This document shows, piece by piece, positions 6,593-12,650 of a stretch of DNA of 12,824 nt. The notes under the pieces were generated by a model. The model saw only the letters and a list, made by a program, of their open reading frames with translations. It was not told the DNA's origin and did no database searches. The number at the start of each line of letters is the position of its first letter. Position 1 is the stretch's first letter. A program made the translations under genes and the position numbers. Location of the stretch: assembly GCA_019119145.1 (NCBI GenBank), contig DWXR01000107.1:1-12824 (forward strand), given 5' to 3'. This stretch comes from Hominenteromicrobium gallistercoris. Lineage in GTDB: Bacteria; Bacillota; Clostridia; Oscillospirales; Acutalibacteraceae.

Positions 6593-6626
6593 AAAAAATC
6601 CCGCTGCGCCGAGGGGCGAAGCGGGA
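6593..6626 (-). terminator. Terminator of marR, possibly bidirectional with rluA-like gene
   Basis: TCCCGCT (6599-6605) pairs with AGCGGGA (6620-6626), with an inner CGCC/GGCG tier and one G/A mismatch. On the - strand the stem is followed directly by TTTTTTG (6598-6592), a standard intrinsic terminator for the marR transcript. On the + strand only a delayed TTTTT run at 6633-6637 follows, so it may also weakly end the rluA-like transcript arriving from the other side. Confidence 0.8.
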
Positions 6627-6635
6627 AATGCGTTT

Positions 6636-7091
6636 TTACTGTACGTCGGTGTGGATCAGGCGGTCGATCAGTGAGATCAGCGTCAGGCATTCGTCGTCGT
6701 TCAGATCGCGCGTGATGCTCCGCGCCCATTCCTGCAGAAAGCCGCGGATGACGGGGACGAGCTTTTCGCCCGCCTCCGTCAGGTAGAGGTTGTTTTCGCG
6801 GCGGTCCGTTTTTCCGGTTTCGCGCCGGATGTAGCCGAGCTCCTCCAGGCGCTTGGTGCGGCGCGTCACATTGCACTTGTCGAGAAACATATGCGAGACG
6901 ATCGCGTCCTGCGTTGTTCCCGGGTGGCGCGCGATATAGAGCAGAATCATGTGCATGGCGCCGACAAAGCCGTAGGGCTTCAGCCGCTCTGCCATGAATT
7001 TTTTTCGCTGCCGGTGCAGGAAGGTGATGCTTCTGCCGAGCTGGCGGGGGAACTCCTGCAGCTGTTCGGCGCGGGTTGTTTTGTTGGACAT
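6636..7091 (-). CDS. MarR-family transcriptional regulator
   Basis: This 151-aa protein is a dimeric winged helix-turn-helix regulator of the MarR type, usually a repressor released by a small ligand or oxidant. An N-terminal dimerisation helix (about 8-38) is followed by the winged-helix core. It contains HPGTTQDAIVSHMFLDKCNVTRRTKRLEELGYIRR split over helices 3 and 4 (about 56-90), the D-R of the wing (KTDRRENNLYLTEAGEKL, 94-111), and a C-terminal dimerisation helix. A Cys in the recognition region (C73) could be redox active, but this is speculative. The upstream GGTGAG-like ribosome binding site is weak. Its own promoter lies at 7149-7177 with a palindrome over the start site, which suggests autoregulation. 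Targets are unknown; the acetyltransferase next to it on the same strand is an obvious candidate. Confidence 0.93.
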   Translation of the reverse strand: MSNKTTRAEQLQEFPRQLGRSITFLHRQRKKFMAERLKPYGFVGAMHMILLYIARHPGTTQDAIVSHMFLDKCNVTRRTKRLEELGYIRRETGKTDRRENNLYLTEAGEKLVPVIRGFLQEWARSITRDLNDDECLTLISLIDRLIHTDVQ

Positions 7092-7130
7092 CTCGTCTCA
7101 CCACGCAGTCTTGAAATGAATGATGGCTAA

Positions 7131-7148
7131 TAGTTGATTATGAAACTA
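7131..7148. promoter_or_regulatory. Candidate MarR operator
   Basis: TAGTTGATTATGAAACTA is an interrupted palindrome with 5-bp arms (TAGTT / AACTA) around a TA centre, about the 16-20 bp size of MarR-family sites. On the - strand it begins immediately after the -10 box of the marR promoter, covering the transcription start, where bound repressor would block initiation. Nothing here proves binding. Confidence 0.5.
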
Positions 7149-7177
7149 ATTATAGGGCGAAACGCGCGGAAAGTCAA
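7149..7177 (-). promoter_or_regulatory. Strong sigma-A promoter of marR
   Basis: Read on the - strand, TTGACT (7177-7172) and a perfect TATAAT (7154-7149) are 17 bp apart. The -35 box overlaps the TGA stop of the acetyltransferase gene (7176-7174), so marR has its own promoter tucked into the end of its upstream neighbour. Confidence 0.85.
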
Positions 7178-7761
7178 GCCCCTACACTGCGGTACGGGCG
7201 GCAGACCCGCCTGTAAAGCGCGTCGTCGAACATCGTGCGGTATACGTTTTCGAGCTCTGCGAGAACGGTCCGGTCCGGCGGCATGGCCGCGGCGACCGGC
7301 ATGGCCAGAATGTTGTAGTCGACGCCGTAAAGCAGGCATTTCACGCCGGTCATCGCGCAGCCGCAGCGCGTGTAAAAGGCGATCCGCCGCCGGCGCACCG
7401 CGCGCTGTGATTCGTCCGGCGCGCTTTCCACGCTTTCCACCTCGAGCAAAAGCCCGTCGATCGCTTCAAGCTCCGCGCACAGCAGCGTGAAAAAGCGGCT
7501 GCCGATCCCGTTGCCGCGCAGCGCCGGCAGTACGGCGAAGTAGTCGAGCAAAGCGAACGGGCGTCCGTCCGCTTTGGCAAAATACGCGTATGCCGCAAGC
7601 TTTTCACCTTCGAAAAGGCCGTAGCCCATGTAGTTCCCGCCCTCGTACAGGGTCTTTATGCTGGAATAGGGCCGCAGCTCACGCGGCGGGAAGGCTTCCG
7701 GCATATGCGTTTCGTGGATTGCTTTTATCTCGCTCAGGCTGAGCTTTCGAACATGCAGCAT
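7174..7761 (-). CDS. GNAT-family N-acetyltransferase
   Basis: This 195-aa protein is a GCN5-related acetyltransferase; substrate unknown. The acetyl-CoA pyrophosphate loop is visible as LPALRGNGIGSRFF (about 78-91, with the R/Q-x-x-G-x-G pattern RGNGIG). The strand before it is FALLDYFAV, and the later segment RRIAFYTRCGC (about 126-136) matches the family's C-terminal F-Y...G motif. A longer ORF begins at 7833, but it would overlap the divergent radical SAM start. The ATG at 7761 has GGAG (7775-7772) 10 nt upstream and starts at a natural domain edge (MLHVRKLSLSEIKAI), so it is preferred. About 50 residues after the GNAT core (DYNILAM to the end) are an unassigned tail. No convincing own promoter was found in the 43-bp divergent spacer. 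Confidence 0.85.
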   Translation of the reverse strand: MLHVRKLSLSEIKAIHETHMPEAFPPRELRPYSSIKTLYEGGNYMGYGLFEGEKLAAYAYFAKADGRPFALLDYFAVLPALRGNGIGSRFFTLLCAELEAIDGLLLEVESVESAPDESQRAVRRRRIAFYTRCGCAMTGVKCLLYGVDYNILAMPVAAAMPPDRTVLAELENVYRTMFDDALYRRVCRPYRSVGA

Positions 7762-7804
7762 TTTTATTACACTCCGGTTTTGAATTTGGAACAGGGGGAT
7801 AGCT

Positions 7805-8749
7805 TTGAATCCGTTTCCGTATGCGTTTGACAATAAGCGATACCATACATTAGCCTACCACAACCGGCGGCAGAATTGCAACACCCAAAAAGCGGTTCTC
7901 GACGCGGGGATGACCTGCCCGAACCTCGACGGCACTTGCGGCGTCGGCGGCTGCATCTTCTGCGACGGCGGCAGCGGCGGCTTCACGCCGGGCAGCCATC
8001 TGTCCGTTGCGCAGCAGCTGGCGGCGGAAACGGAGCGGATCCGCAGAAAGCGCCCGCAGGCCGGGATTATCGCTTATTTTCAGGCGCATACGAACACCTA
8101 CGCGCCGGTCGAAACGCTTCGCGCGCTGTACCGCGAGGCGCTCGACGCCGGTGCGGACGGCCTCTCGATCGCGACGCGGCCGGACTGCATCGACGACGCG
8201 GTGCTCGCCCTTTTGCGGGAATTCGCAGCGGAAGCGCCGCTGACCGTGGAGCTCGGCCTGCAGACGAGCTGCGACGCGACGGCGGTCCACATCAACCGCG
8301 GATACCCGTATGCCGTGTTCGAAGACTGCTTTGCGCGTCTGCGGAAGGCGGGGATTCGCGTCTGCGTCCACATCATTGACGGCCTGCCGGGCGAAGGGGA
8401 AACGGAGATGCTCGCCACCGCTGCGGCGCTCGCGCGCCTTCGGCCGGACGCCGTGAAGATCCACCTGCTGCACGTGCTGCGCGGCACGGCGCTTGCGGCG
8501 CTGTATGCGCGCGGCGATTACCCCCCGATGGCGTTCGACGCGTATGTCGACATCGTGATCCGGCAGCTCGAGCTGCTGCCGCAGGAGACCGTGATCGAGC
8601 GCATCACCGGGGACGGCAACAAGCGCAAGCTGCTCGCCCCGCTCTGGAGCCGGGACAAGATCCGCGTGCTCGGGACGATCGACCGGGAGATGGCGTCCAG
8701 AAATACCTGGCAGGGCAGACTTTATTCGCCGGATGGCTTGCATCTTTGA
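7805..8749 (+). CDS. TIGR01212-family radical SAM protein (YhcC-like)
   Basis: This 314-aa protein matches the TIGR01212/YhcC radical SAM family, whose reaction is not firmly established. It opens NPFPYAFDNKRYHTLAYH and carries the [4Fe-4S] cysteines in CPNLDGTCGVGGCIFC (C38, C50, C53; spacing C-x11-C-x2-C, characteristic of this family). Further family markers are FQAHTNTYAPVETL (92-105), SIATRPDCI (121-129), VELGLQT (148-154) and HIIDGLPGEGETEM (189-202). The C-terminal part ERITGDG...MASRNTWQG is also typical. The start is TTG at 7805: an AGGGGG ribosome binding site (7793-7798) is suitably placed, the family N-terminus begins here, and no in-frame ATG precedes the cysteine motif. It diverges from the acetyltransferase. 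The promoter of the next gene lies in its last codons. Confidence 0.92.
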   Translation: MNPFPYAFDNKRYHTLAYHNRRQNCNTQKAVLDAGMTCPNLDGTCGVGGCIFCDGGSGGFTPGSHLSVAQQLAAETERIRRKRPQAGIIAYFQAHTNTYAPVETLRALYREALDAGADGLSIATRPDCIDDAVLALLREFAAEAPLTVELGLQTSCDATAVHINRGYPYAVFEDCFARLRKAGIRVCVHIIDGLPGEGETEMLATAAALARLRPDAVKIHLLHVLRGTALAALYARGDYPPMAFDAYVDIVIRQLELLPQETVIERITGDGNKRKLLAPLWSRDKIRVLGTIDREMASRNTWQGRLYSPDGLHL

Positions 8750-8766
8750 CAGAAATTCAGTATAAT
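8738..8766 (+). promoter_or_regulatory. Sigma-A promoter of the GH25 gene
   Basis: TTGCAT (8738-8743) and a perfect TATAAT (8761-8766) are 17 bp apart. The -35 lies in the last codons of the radical SAM gene. Transcription would start near 8773, about 50 nt before the GH25 ATG. A TTGACA at 8746-8751 is only 9 bp from the -10 and cannot serve with it. Confidence 0.75.
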
Positions 8767-8822
8767 AGGCATAAAGCCTCCCTGTTTTTGAAGAAATACT
8801 GAGGAAAGGTCAATCGAAGGAT

Positions 8823-9737
8823 ATGAAAAATTTCTCACAACCCACTGAAAATAAGGATTCCGCATCTTTTGCGCGCAAGCGCGCCGTCTTTCTCGGCATT
8901 GTCATCGTTCTGGTCGCGGCCGTGGTGGCGCTGTCGCTTTACACGGCGCTCAACAGCGCTTTCGGCGATTCCGACTCCGGCGCGGTCTCCAGCACCGAGG
9001 ACGGAAAGCTCGTGATCGAGGATCTCTATGAGGGTGAGATCACGATTCCGGATTTCGACATTGCGCATAACACGTACGATACGGAAAAATTCCAGAACGA
9101 CAACGGTCTGATCACGTATGACGATCCGAACGCGTCGCTCGGCATCGATGTGTCCGATTACCAGGGCGAGATCGACTGGGAAACCGTCAAGGAAAGCGGC
9201 ATCGACTTTGCCATGATCCGCGCGGGCTATCGCGGCGCGACGCGCGGCTCGCTGTATGAGGACGAGAGCTTCGAGCGCAACTATGAGGGCGCGACGAACG
9301 CCGGCATTCAGGTGGGCGTGTACTTCTTCTCGCAGGCGACCTCCGTCGCAGAGGCGGAAGAGGAAGCGAGCTACGTGCTCGGCCTGCTGCAGGGGAAGGA
9401 CCTTGCGTATCCGGTCGTCTTTGACTGGGAGTTCACCGAGGTGGAGGGCTCGCGCACAACCTCGGCCACCGGCGAGCAGATCACAAGCTACGCCTCGGCC
9501 TTCTGCAAGAAGATCAGCAAGGCGGGGTATACGGCGGGCGTCTATTTCAACAGGAGCCTCGGGTACAATTACTACAACCTCGAGGAGCTCCGCGATTTCG
9601 ACTTCTGGCTTGCCGAATACCAGAACATTCCGGCCTTCTACTACGATTTCAAGCTCTGGCAGTATTCCGACAACGCGCAGGTGCAGGGCATCAGCACGCC
9701 GGTCGACATCAACATCAGCTTTAAAAAGTACGCGTAA
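8823..9737 (+). CDS. Membrane-anchored GH25 lysozyme (muramidase)
   Basis: This 304-aa protein is predicted to cut the beta-1,4 bond between N-acetylmuramic acid and N-acetylglucosamine in peptidoglycan. A basic N-terminus (FARKR) precedes a single membrane helix (about 21-43). A short acidic stalk follows (to about 100), then a glycoside hydrolase 25 TIM barrel. Catalytic-region markers are GIDVSDYQGEIDW (107-119, D109), FAMIRAGYRG (129-138) and the D-x-E pair VVFDWEF (D201, E203). The end is KLWQYSDNAQVQGISTPVDINISF. No cleavable signal motif or wall-binding repeats are seen, so it is probably tethered outside the cytoplasmic membrane as a cell-wall remodelling enzyme. Ribosome binding could use GAGGAAAGG (8801-8809, long spacing) or GAAGG (8816-8820, very close); neither is ideal. 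It is monocistronic, with its own promoter and terminator. Confidence 0.93.
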   Translation: MKNFSQPTENKDSASFARKRAVFLGIVIVLVAAVVALSLYTALNSAFGDSDSGAVSSTEDGKLVIEDLYEGEITIPDFDIAHNTYDTEKFQNDNGLITYDDPNASLGIDVSDYQGEIDWETVKESGIDFAMIRAGYRGATRGSLYEDESFERNYEGATNAGIQVGVYFFSQATSVAEAEEEASYVLGLLQGKDLAYPVVFDWEFTEVEGSRTTSATGEQITSYASAFCKKISKAGYTAGVYFNRSLGYNYYNLEELRDFDFWLAEYQNIPAFYYDFKLWQYSDNAQVQGISTPVDINISFKKYA

Positions 9738-9738
9738 C

Positions 9739-9784
9739 AAAACCGCTGTGCCCGGGTGCATCCCCGGAACACAGCGGTTTTTTG
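9739..9784 (+). terminator. Strong bidirectional terminator between the GH25 and MGMT genes
   Basis: AAAACCGCTGTG (9739-9750) pairs perfectly with CACAGCGGTTTT (9770-9781), with an inner CCGGG/CCCGG tier, and runs into a T stretch ending at 9783. The A-run on the other side provides a U-tract for - strand transcripts as well, so it can end both convergent genes. Confidence 0.9.
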
Positions 9785-9792
9785 CTGCCGTT

Positions 9793-10113
9793 TCAGGGCG
9801 TTTCGTCCCCGAACCAGCCGCACTGTTCCATGTCGACGCGGCCGTCCGGAAGAAACGCGACACCCTCCTCCTCGAGGAGACGGCGCTGGACGTCCGGACC
9901 GCCGAAGACGTAGCCGGCGCAGAGCGAGCCGTCCTTAAACACGACGCGGTGGCACGGCGTGCGGACCGGGTCCGGGTTGCGGTGCAGCACGAAGCCGACG
10001 CCGCGCGCGGCACGCGGCTTGCCGGCCATAAAGGCAATGCAGCCGTAATTCGTGACCTTGCCGCGCGGGATTTTCTGCACGGCAAGGTAGACGTTTTTCG
10101 AAAAATCATTCAT
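9793..10113 (-). CDS. MGMT-family protein (short alkylguanine DNA alkyltransferase-like)
   Basis: This 106-aa protein consists only of the winged-helix catalytic domain of O6-methylguanine-DNA methyltransferase. It has FSKNVYLAVQKIPRGKVTNYGCIA (4-27), the DNA-contacting GKPRAARGVGFVLHRNP (31-47) and PCHRVV (53-58) with the acceptor cysteine C54. The N-terminal ribonuclease-like domain of Ada/Ogt is absent, as in alkyltransferase-like (ATL) proteins. ATLs usually carry Trp or Ala in place of the cysteine, whereas this protein keeps it. It could thus be a minimal suicidal alkyltransferase or an ATL-like damage sensor. The segment CAGYVFGGPDVQRRLLEEEGV (65-85) replaces the usual glycine-rich YGGGL region. 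The start ATG has AAAGG about 10 nt upstream. It is convergent with GH25 and divergent from the esterase. Confidence 0.88.
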   Translation of the reverse strand: MNDFSKNVYLAVQKIPRGKVTNYGCIAFMAGKPRAARGVGFVLHRNPDPVRTPCHRVVFKDGSLCAGYVFGGPDVQRRLLEEEGVAFLPDGRVDMEQCGWFGDETP

Positions 10114-10151
10114 GCGATCGCGCCTTTCCGGAAAGAATACAGGTCGCTTTC

Positions 10152-10178
10152 AGTATAGCACAGAAGCCACCTTTACAA
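10152..10178 (-). promoter_or_regulatory. Promoter of the MGMT-family gene
   Basis: On the - strand, TGC-TATACT (extended -10; hexamer at 10157-10152) is preceded by TTGTAA (10178-10173) at 15 bp, or by TTTTGT (10180-10175) at 17 bp. The extended -10 compensates for the imperfect -35. Its -35 overlaps that of the divergent esterase promoter. Confidence 0.6.
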
Positions 10179-10200
10179 AAGCCCGAAATCACCGTATAAT
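10172..10200 (+). promoter_or_regulatory. Promoter of the esterase gene
   Basis: TTTACA (10172-10177) and a perfect TATAAT (10195-10200) are separated by 17 bp. Transcription should start near 10207, giving a leader of about 23 nt that carries little more than the GGAGGA ribosome binding site (10217-10222). Confidence 0.85.
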
Positions 10201-10229
10201 AAACAAAAACGGAAGCGGAGGAACAAAAC

Positions 10230-11054
10230 ATGGCGATTATTGAAGTCAACTTTATTTCGCAGTGCCTGATGCGCACGGTCACGTTCAATGCGATCATCCC
10301 GGCGGACAAGTTCGGCCCGCAGGCGGCCGCGCAGCAGAAGCCCTTTAAAACGCTCTACCTGCTGCACGGCATCTTCGGCAATTATACCGATTGGGTCAAC
10401 GGCACGCGCATCCAGGCGTGGGCGGAGGCCAACGACCTTGCGGTCATCATGCCCTCCGGCGAGAACCGCTTTTATCTCGACGATGAAAAGAGCGGCGAGC
10501 GGTACGGCGAATTCATCGGGCGCGAGCTTGTGGAATTTACAAGGAAGCTCTTCCCGCTGTCCGACCGGCGCGAGGACACGTTCATCGCCGGCCTCTCGAT
10601 GGGCGGTTACGGCGCGCTCCGGAACGGCCTGAAATACGCGGAGACCTTCGGTTATGTTGCCGGGCTTTCCTCGGCGCTGATTTACGCCGGTCTCAAGGAT
10701 TCCGACAACAGCGCGCCGGTGTTTACCTTCCGCCGCCGGTATTATGAGGCGATTTTCGGCGACCTCGAGCATATCGTCGGCAGCGATAAGGATCCGAAGG
10801 CGCTGTTCCGAAAGCTCCGGGAGGAGAACCGCCCGCTGCCGAAGCTCTACATGTGCTGCGGCACGGAGGATTCCCTGCTTGCGGCGAACCGCGATCTGCG
10901 CGACGACCTGCTCGCGAACGGCGCAGACCTGACCTACGAGGAGGGGCCGGGCGGCCACGACTGGGTTTTCTGGGATACGTATATCCGGAAAATCCTCGAC
11001 TGGCTCCCGCTCGGCGAGGCGAAGGCGGGCGTCAGCAGCGGCAACGTGCTCTGA
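10230..11054 (+). CDS. Putative esterase, alpha/beta-hydrolase of the esterase D / tributyrin esterase type
   Basis: This 274-aa cytoplasmic serine hydrolase resembles the esterase-D superfamily (FrmB, EstA). That family splits short-chain carboxylic esters and, in some members, S-formylglutathione. Residues visible: oxyanion region TLYLLHGIFGNYTDW (41-55), nucleophile elbow GLSMGGYGA (121-129, S123), acid D214 in CCGTEDSLL, and H243 in GPGGHDW. The catalytic triad is complete. No signal peptide is present. Substrate is not determinable from sequence; xylan-acetyl or feruloyl esterase-like activity is also possible, since these share the fold. ATG at 10230 follows GGAGGA by 7 nt. The gene stands alone between a promoter and a strong terminator. 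Confidence 0.9.
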   Translation: MAIIEVNFISQCLMRTVTFNAIIPADKFGPQAAAQQKPFKTLYLLHGIFGNYTDWVNGTRIQAWAEANDLAVIMPSGENRFYLDDEKSGERYGEFIGRELVEFTRKLFPLSDRREDTFIAGLSMGGYGALRNGLKYAETFGYVAGLSSALIYAGLKDSDNSAPVFTFRRRYYEAIFGDLEHIVGSDKDPKALFRKLREENRPLPKLYMCCGTEDSLLAANRDLRDDLLANGADLTYEEGPGGHDWVFWDTYIRKILDWLPLGEAKAGVSSGNVL

Positions 11055-11078
11055 GCATCCGGCATCGATTATATAGAA

Positions 11079-11122
11079 AAACAGCCTGTTCCACGTGCAA
11101 ATTGGAACAGGCTGTTTCTTTT
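11079..11122 (+). terminator. Strong bidirectional terminator after the esterase gene
   Basis: AAACAGCCTGTTCCA (11079-11093) pairs perfectly over 15 bp with TGGAACAGGCTGTTT (11103-11117) around a 9-nt loop, followed by CTTTTG. The A-rich left flank gives a U-tract for the convergent - strand gene, so it can end both transcripts. Confidence 0.92.
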
Positions 11123-11164
11123 GTATGCGGGCTGTGCGCGCAGCCGCCGCTTGCAGCCTGCGGA

Positions 11165-12265
11165 TTACGGTTTGATCAGGCCCGACGGCTTCGGGAATTT
11201 CGCGAGATTTTTCACCGCGTAGCCCGCAAGGCGGCGGATGGCCAGAAAAAGGAATTCGCGCGTTTGCGGGTCGAGGTCTGCGGCGGCGCCGCGCATGGCC
11301 TCCAGCCGCTGCGGAAGGCCGCTGCCGAGATCGAAAACATTGGTGACCTCGCCCGCCGAGAGGATACCGTACAGCGCGTCGACAAACCGCTCCCGCTCCG
11401 CGTTGCTCATGCCGGAGATCCAGTCGTCGAGCGTGTCGTTCATAAAGGCGGCGCCGGCGGTGATCTTCTCGAGCGTGCGGAAAGCGCCGTCCTCAATGAC
11501 CCACGAAAACGGGTCGTGCTGCATGATGCCGACCTGCCGGCTTTCCACAACGGTGTAGGCGTCGTGGCTCTCCAGCAGCATGCCGACGACGGAGGATTGC
11601 GGGATGGACTTGCGGATGCGGGACTGCACGCGCCGGTATCCGTCGGATTCCAGAAAGGCGCGGCTGAAGCCCGGGCCGTCGTGTGAATAGACGGCGGTTA
11701 TGCGCTTCTGCACGTCCGGCGCGCACATTGCGGCCGCATAAACCGCGAGATTGCCGCCTTTCGAGTGTCCGCAGAGGATCAGCCTGCCCGGGAAATCGGC
11801 GCCGATCGCGTCCACATAGGCGGCTGCGTCCTCCTGCGCCGGAACGCGCGGCAGGAACGCCATGTTGAAATCTTCCTTCCAGCCGATCAGTGTGGCGTCC
11901 GTGCCGCGAAAAACGATGCAGGCGGTGTGGTCGTCCGGATAAAAGGTGACAGCGGCGAACTGTTCCTCGCGCTGTTCGCTCGCTTTTTCGGAAAAGTCGC
12001 CGGCCTTCATGCGCCGAAAGCGCGGGCTGGCGGCAAGCGCGGTCAGCAGGCGCCGGTTTCCCGGCATGTCGCGCACGTCGCGGAACAGCGCTTCAAAGCA
12101 CTCCGCGCGCAGAAAATCCCGGATCTCTGGCGCGTCGGTCTGCTCGAAGACCGCGTCCAGATGCAGATAGGCGAGCTGGGACAGTACGAAGCTGTCGGCT
12201 TCGGAAAACGACCGCTGCGCGATCGTCCGCATTTCCTGTTCAACGTATTCGATGATTCCGGCCAT
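11165..12265 (-). CDS. Mbeg1-like (DUF2974) alpha/beta-hydrolase, function unknown
   Basis: This 366-aa protein resembles the Mbeg1-like/DUF2974 family, uncharacterised proteins with a lipase class 3-like fold common in Firmicutes. The N-terminal region FSEADSFVLSQLAYLHLD (20-37) is the family signature. FRGTD (119-123) and the nucleophile elbow CGHSKGGNLA (165-174, S168) follow. D196 in SHDGPGF (194-200) is a likely acid, and His is available in ESHD and QHDPFSW later. The triad therefore looks intact, but the substrate is unknown. The C-terminal ~70 residues are helical and end in a basic tail. The ATG at 12265 has an AGGAGG ribosome binding site 10 nt upstream (12281-12276). Its leader contains the 15-bp hairpin at 12298-12345. 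No clear promoter was found in the leader: CATAAAAT, on the - strand near 12356-12363, faintly resembles a sigma-E -10 without a convincing -35. Confidence 0.85.
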   Translation of the reverse strand: MAGIIEYVEQEMRTIAQRSFSEADSFVLSQLAYLHLDAVFEQTDAPEIRDFLRAECFEALFRDVRDMPGNRRLLTALAASPRFRRMKAGDFSEKASEQREEQFAAVTFYPDDHTACIVFRGTDATLIGWKEDFNMAFLPRVPAQEDAAAYVDAIGADFPGRLILCGHSKGGNLAVYAAAMCAPDVQKRITAVYSHDGPGFSRAFLESDGYRRVQSRIRKSIPQSSVVGMLLESHDAYTVVESRQVGIMQHDPFSWVIEDGAFRTLEKITAGAAFMNDTLDDWISGMSNAERERFVDALYGILSAGEVTNVFDLGSGLPQRLEAMRGAAADLDPQTREFLFLAIRRLAGYAVKNLAKFPKPSGLIKP

Positions 12266-12297
12266 AGGCGGTCAACCTCCTGAATTGCCGAATAATA

Positions 12298-12345
12298 GCG
12301 CCCGGCTGCGCGGCAGAACGGATGGGTGCGCGCGCAGCCGGGCGC
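12298..12345 (-). other. Perfect 15-bp GC-rich hairpin in the leader of the DUF2974 gene
   Basis: GCGCCCGGCTGCGCG (12298-12312) and its exact reverse complement (12331-12345) flank an 18-nt loop. On the - strand the stem is followed by TATTATTCGG, a weak U-rich tail, then by the AGGAGG ribosome binding site about 16 nt further. It may be an attenuator or an mRNA-stabilising 5' structure. The adjoining stretch 12346-12445 is GC-rich, with no ORF or RNA I recognise. Confidence 0.6.
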
Positions 12346-12445
12346 TTCAAAGCATTTTATGCGGGCGCCGCCGCGAATTTTCCGGCGTCTGCCCGGCGGT
12401 TCCGACCTGCGCGTGCAGCCTTGAAAACGCGCGGAAATTTGAAAG

Positions 12446-12489
12446 AAAAGCCCAGTATCCGGGCCGCTGTGGCCCGATACTGAGCTTTT
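12446..12489 (-). terminator. Terminator of tRNA-Leu
   Basis: AAAAGCCCAGTATC and CGGGCC (12446-12465) pair with GGCCC and GATACTGAGCTTTT (12471-12489), with one bulged C and one mismatch and a GCTGT loop. On the - strand the stem ends in CTTTTCTTTC, a good U-tract directly downstream of the tRNA. On the + strand it also ends with TTTTA, so it may act both ways. Confidence 0.85.
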
Positions 12490-12491
12490 AT

Positions 12492-12574
12492 TGGTGCGGG
12501 CAACAGGGGTCGAACCTGCACACCGAAGTACCAGAACCTAAATCTGGCGCGTCTGCCAATTCCGCCATGCCCGC
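12492..12574 (-). tRNA. tRNA-Leu (anticodon UAG)
   Basis: On the - strand the acceptor stem GCGGGCA pairs with TGCCCGC, followed by discriminator A and an encoded CCA (12494-12492). The anticodon stem-loop is CCAGA-TTTAGGT-TCTGG, giving anticodon TAG (12540-12538), which reads CUA and probably other CUN leucine codons. A long variable arm (TACTTCGGTGTGC region) makes it a class II tRNA, as leucine tRNAs are. The T arm contains GGTTCGACCCC, matching the B-box consensus. Length is 83 nt including CCA. It has its own promoter and terminator and stands alone. Confidence 0.97.
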
Positions 12575-12592
12575 AAAAATACCGACTGATTT

Positions 12593-12620
12593 ATTATAGC
12601 GTATTTTGAAAAAAAATCAA
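12593..12620 (-). promoter_or_regulatory. Promoter of tRNA-Leu
   Basis: On the - strand TTGATT (12620-12615) and a perfect TATAAT (12598-12593) are 16 bp apart, placing the start about 10 nt before the tRNA 5' end or a little inside that gap. The probable insertion sequence begins only about 20-30 bp beyond the -35. Confidence 0.8.
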
Positions 12621-12650
12621 GTACCTAGAAGAAAATAAGGGCCCGGGACC

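Noticed and set aside
7850..8743. 297-codon - strand frame opposite the radical SAM gene
   Set aside because: It is a typical high-GC antisense shadow; the + strand carries the complete TIGR01212 motifs.
8746..8766. TTGACA (8746-8751) as the -35 of the GH25 promoter
   Set aside because: It is only 9 bp from the TATAAT; TTGCAT at 8738 has the correct 17-bp spacing.
8835..10109. 424-codon - strand frame spanning GH25 and running into the MGMT-like region
   Set aside because: It crosses a strong bidirectional terminator (9739-9784) and lies opposite or out of frame with two well-supported genes.
9256..10158. 300-codon + strand frame from inside GH25 to beyond the MGMT-like gene
   Set aside because: It reads GH25 in the wrong frame, passes the terminator and then reads the MGMT-like gene antisense; no start signal is seen.
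11135..12340. Similar GC-rich words (TGCGCGCAGCCG and close variants) on both sides of the DUF2974 gene, suggesting a repeat-flanked insertion
   Set aside because: The words are short, made of common high-GC steps and embedded in hairpins; no longer identity extends around them.
12252..12599. 115-codon + strand frame across the hairpin, terminator and tRNA region
   Set aside because: It reads antisense through a complete tRNA-Leu and its terminator, so it is not a protein gene.
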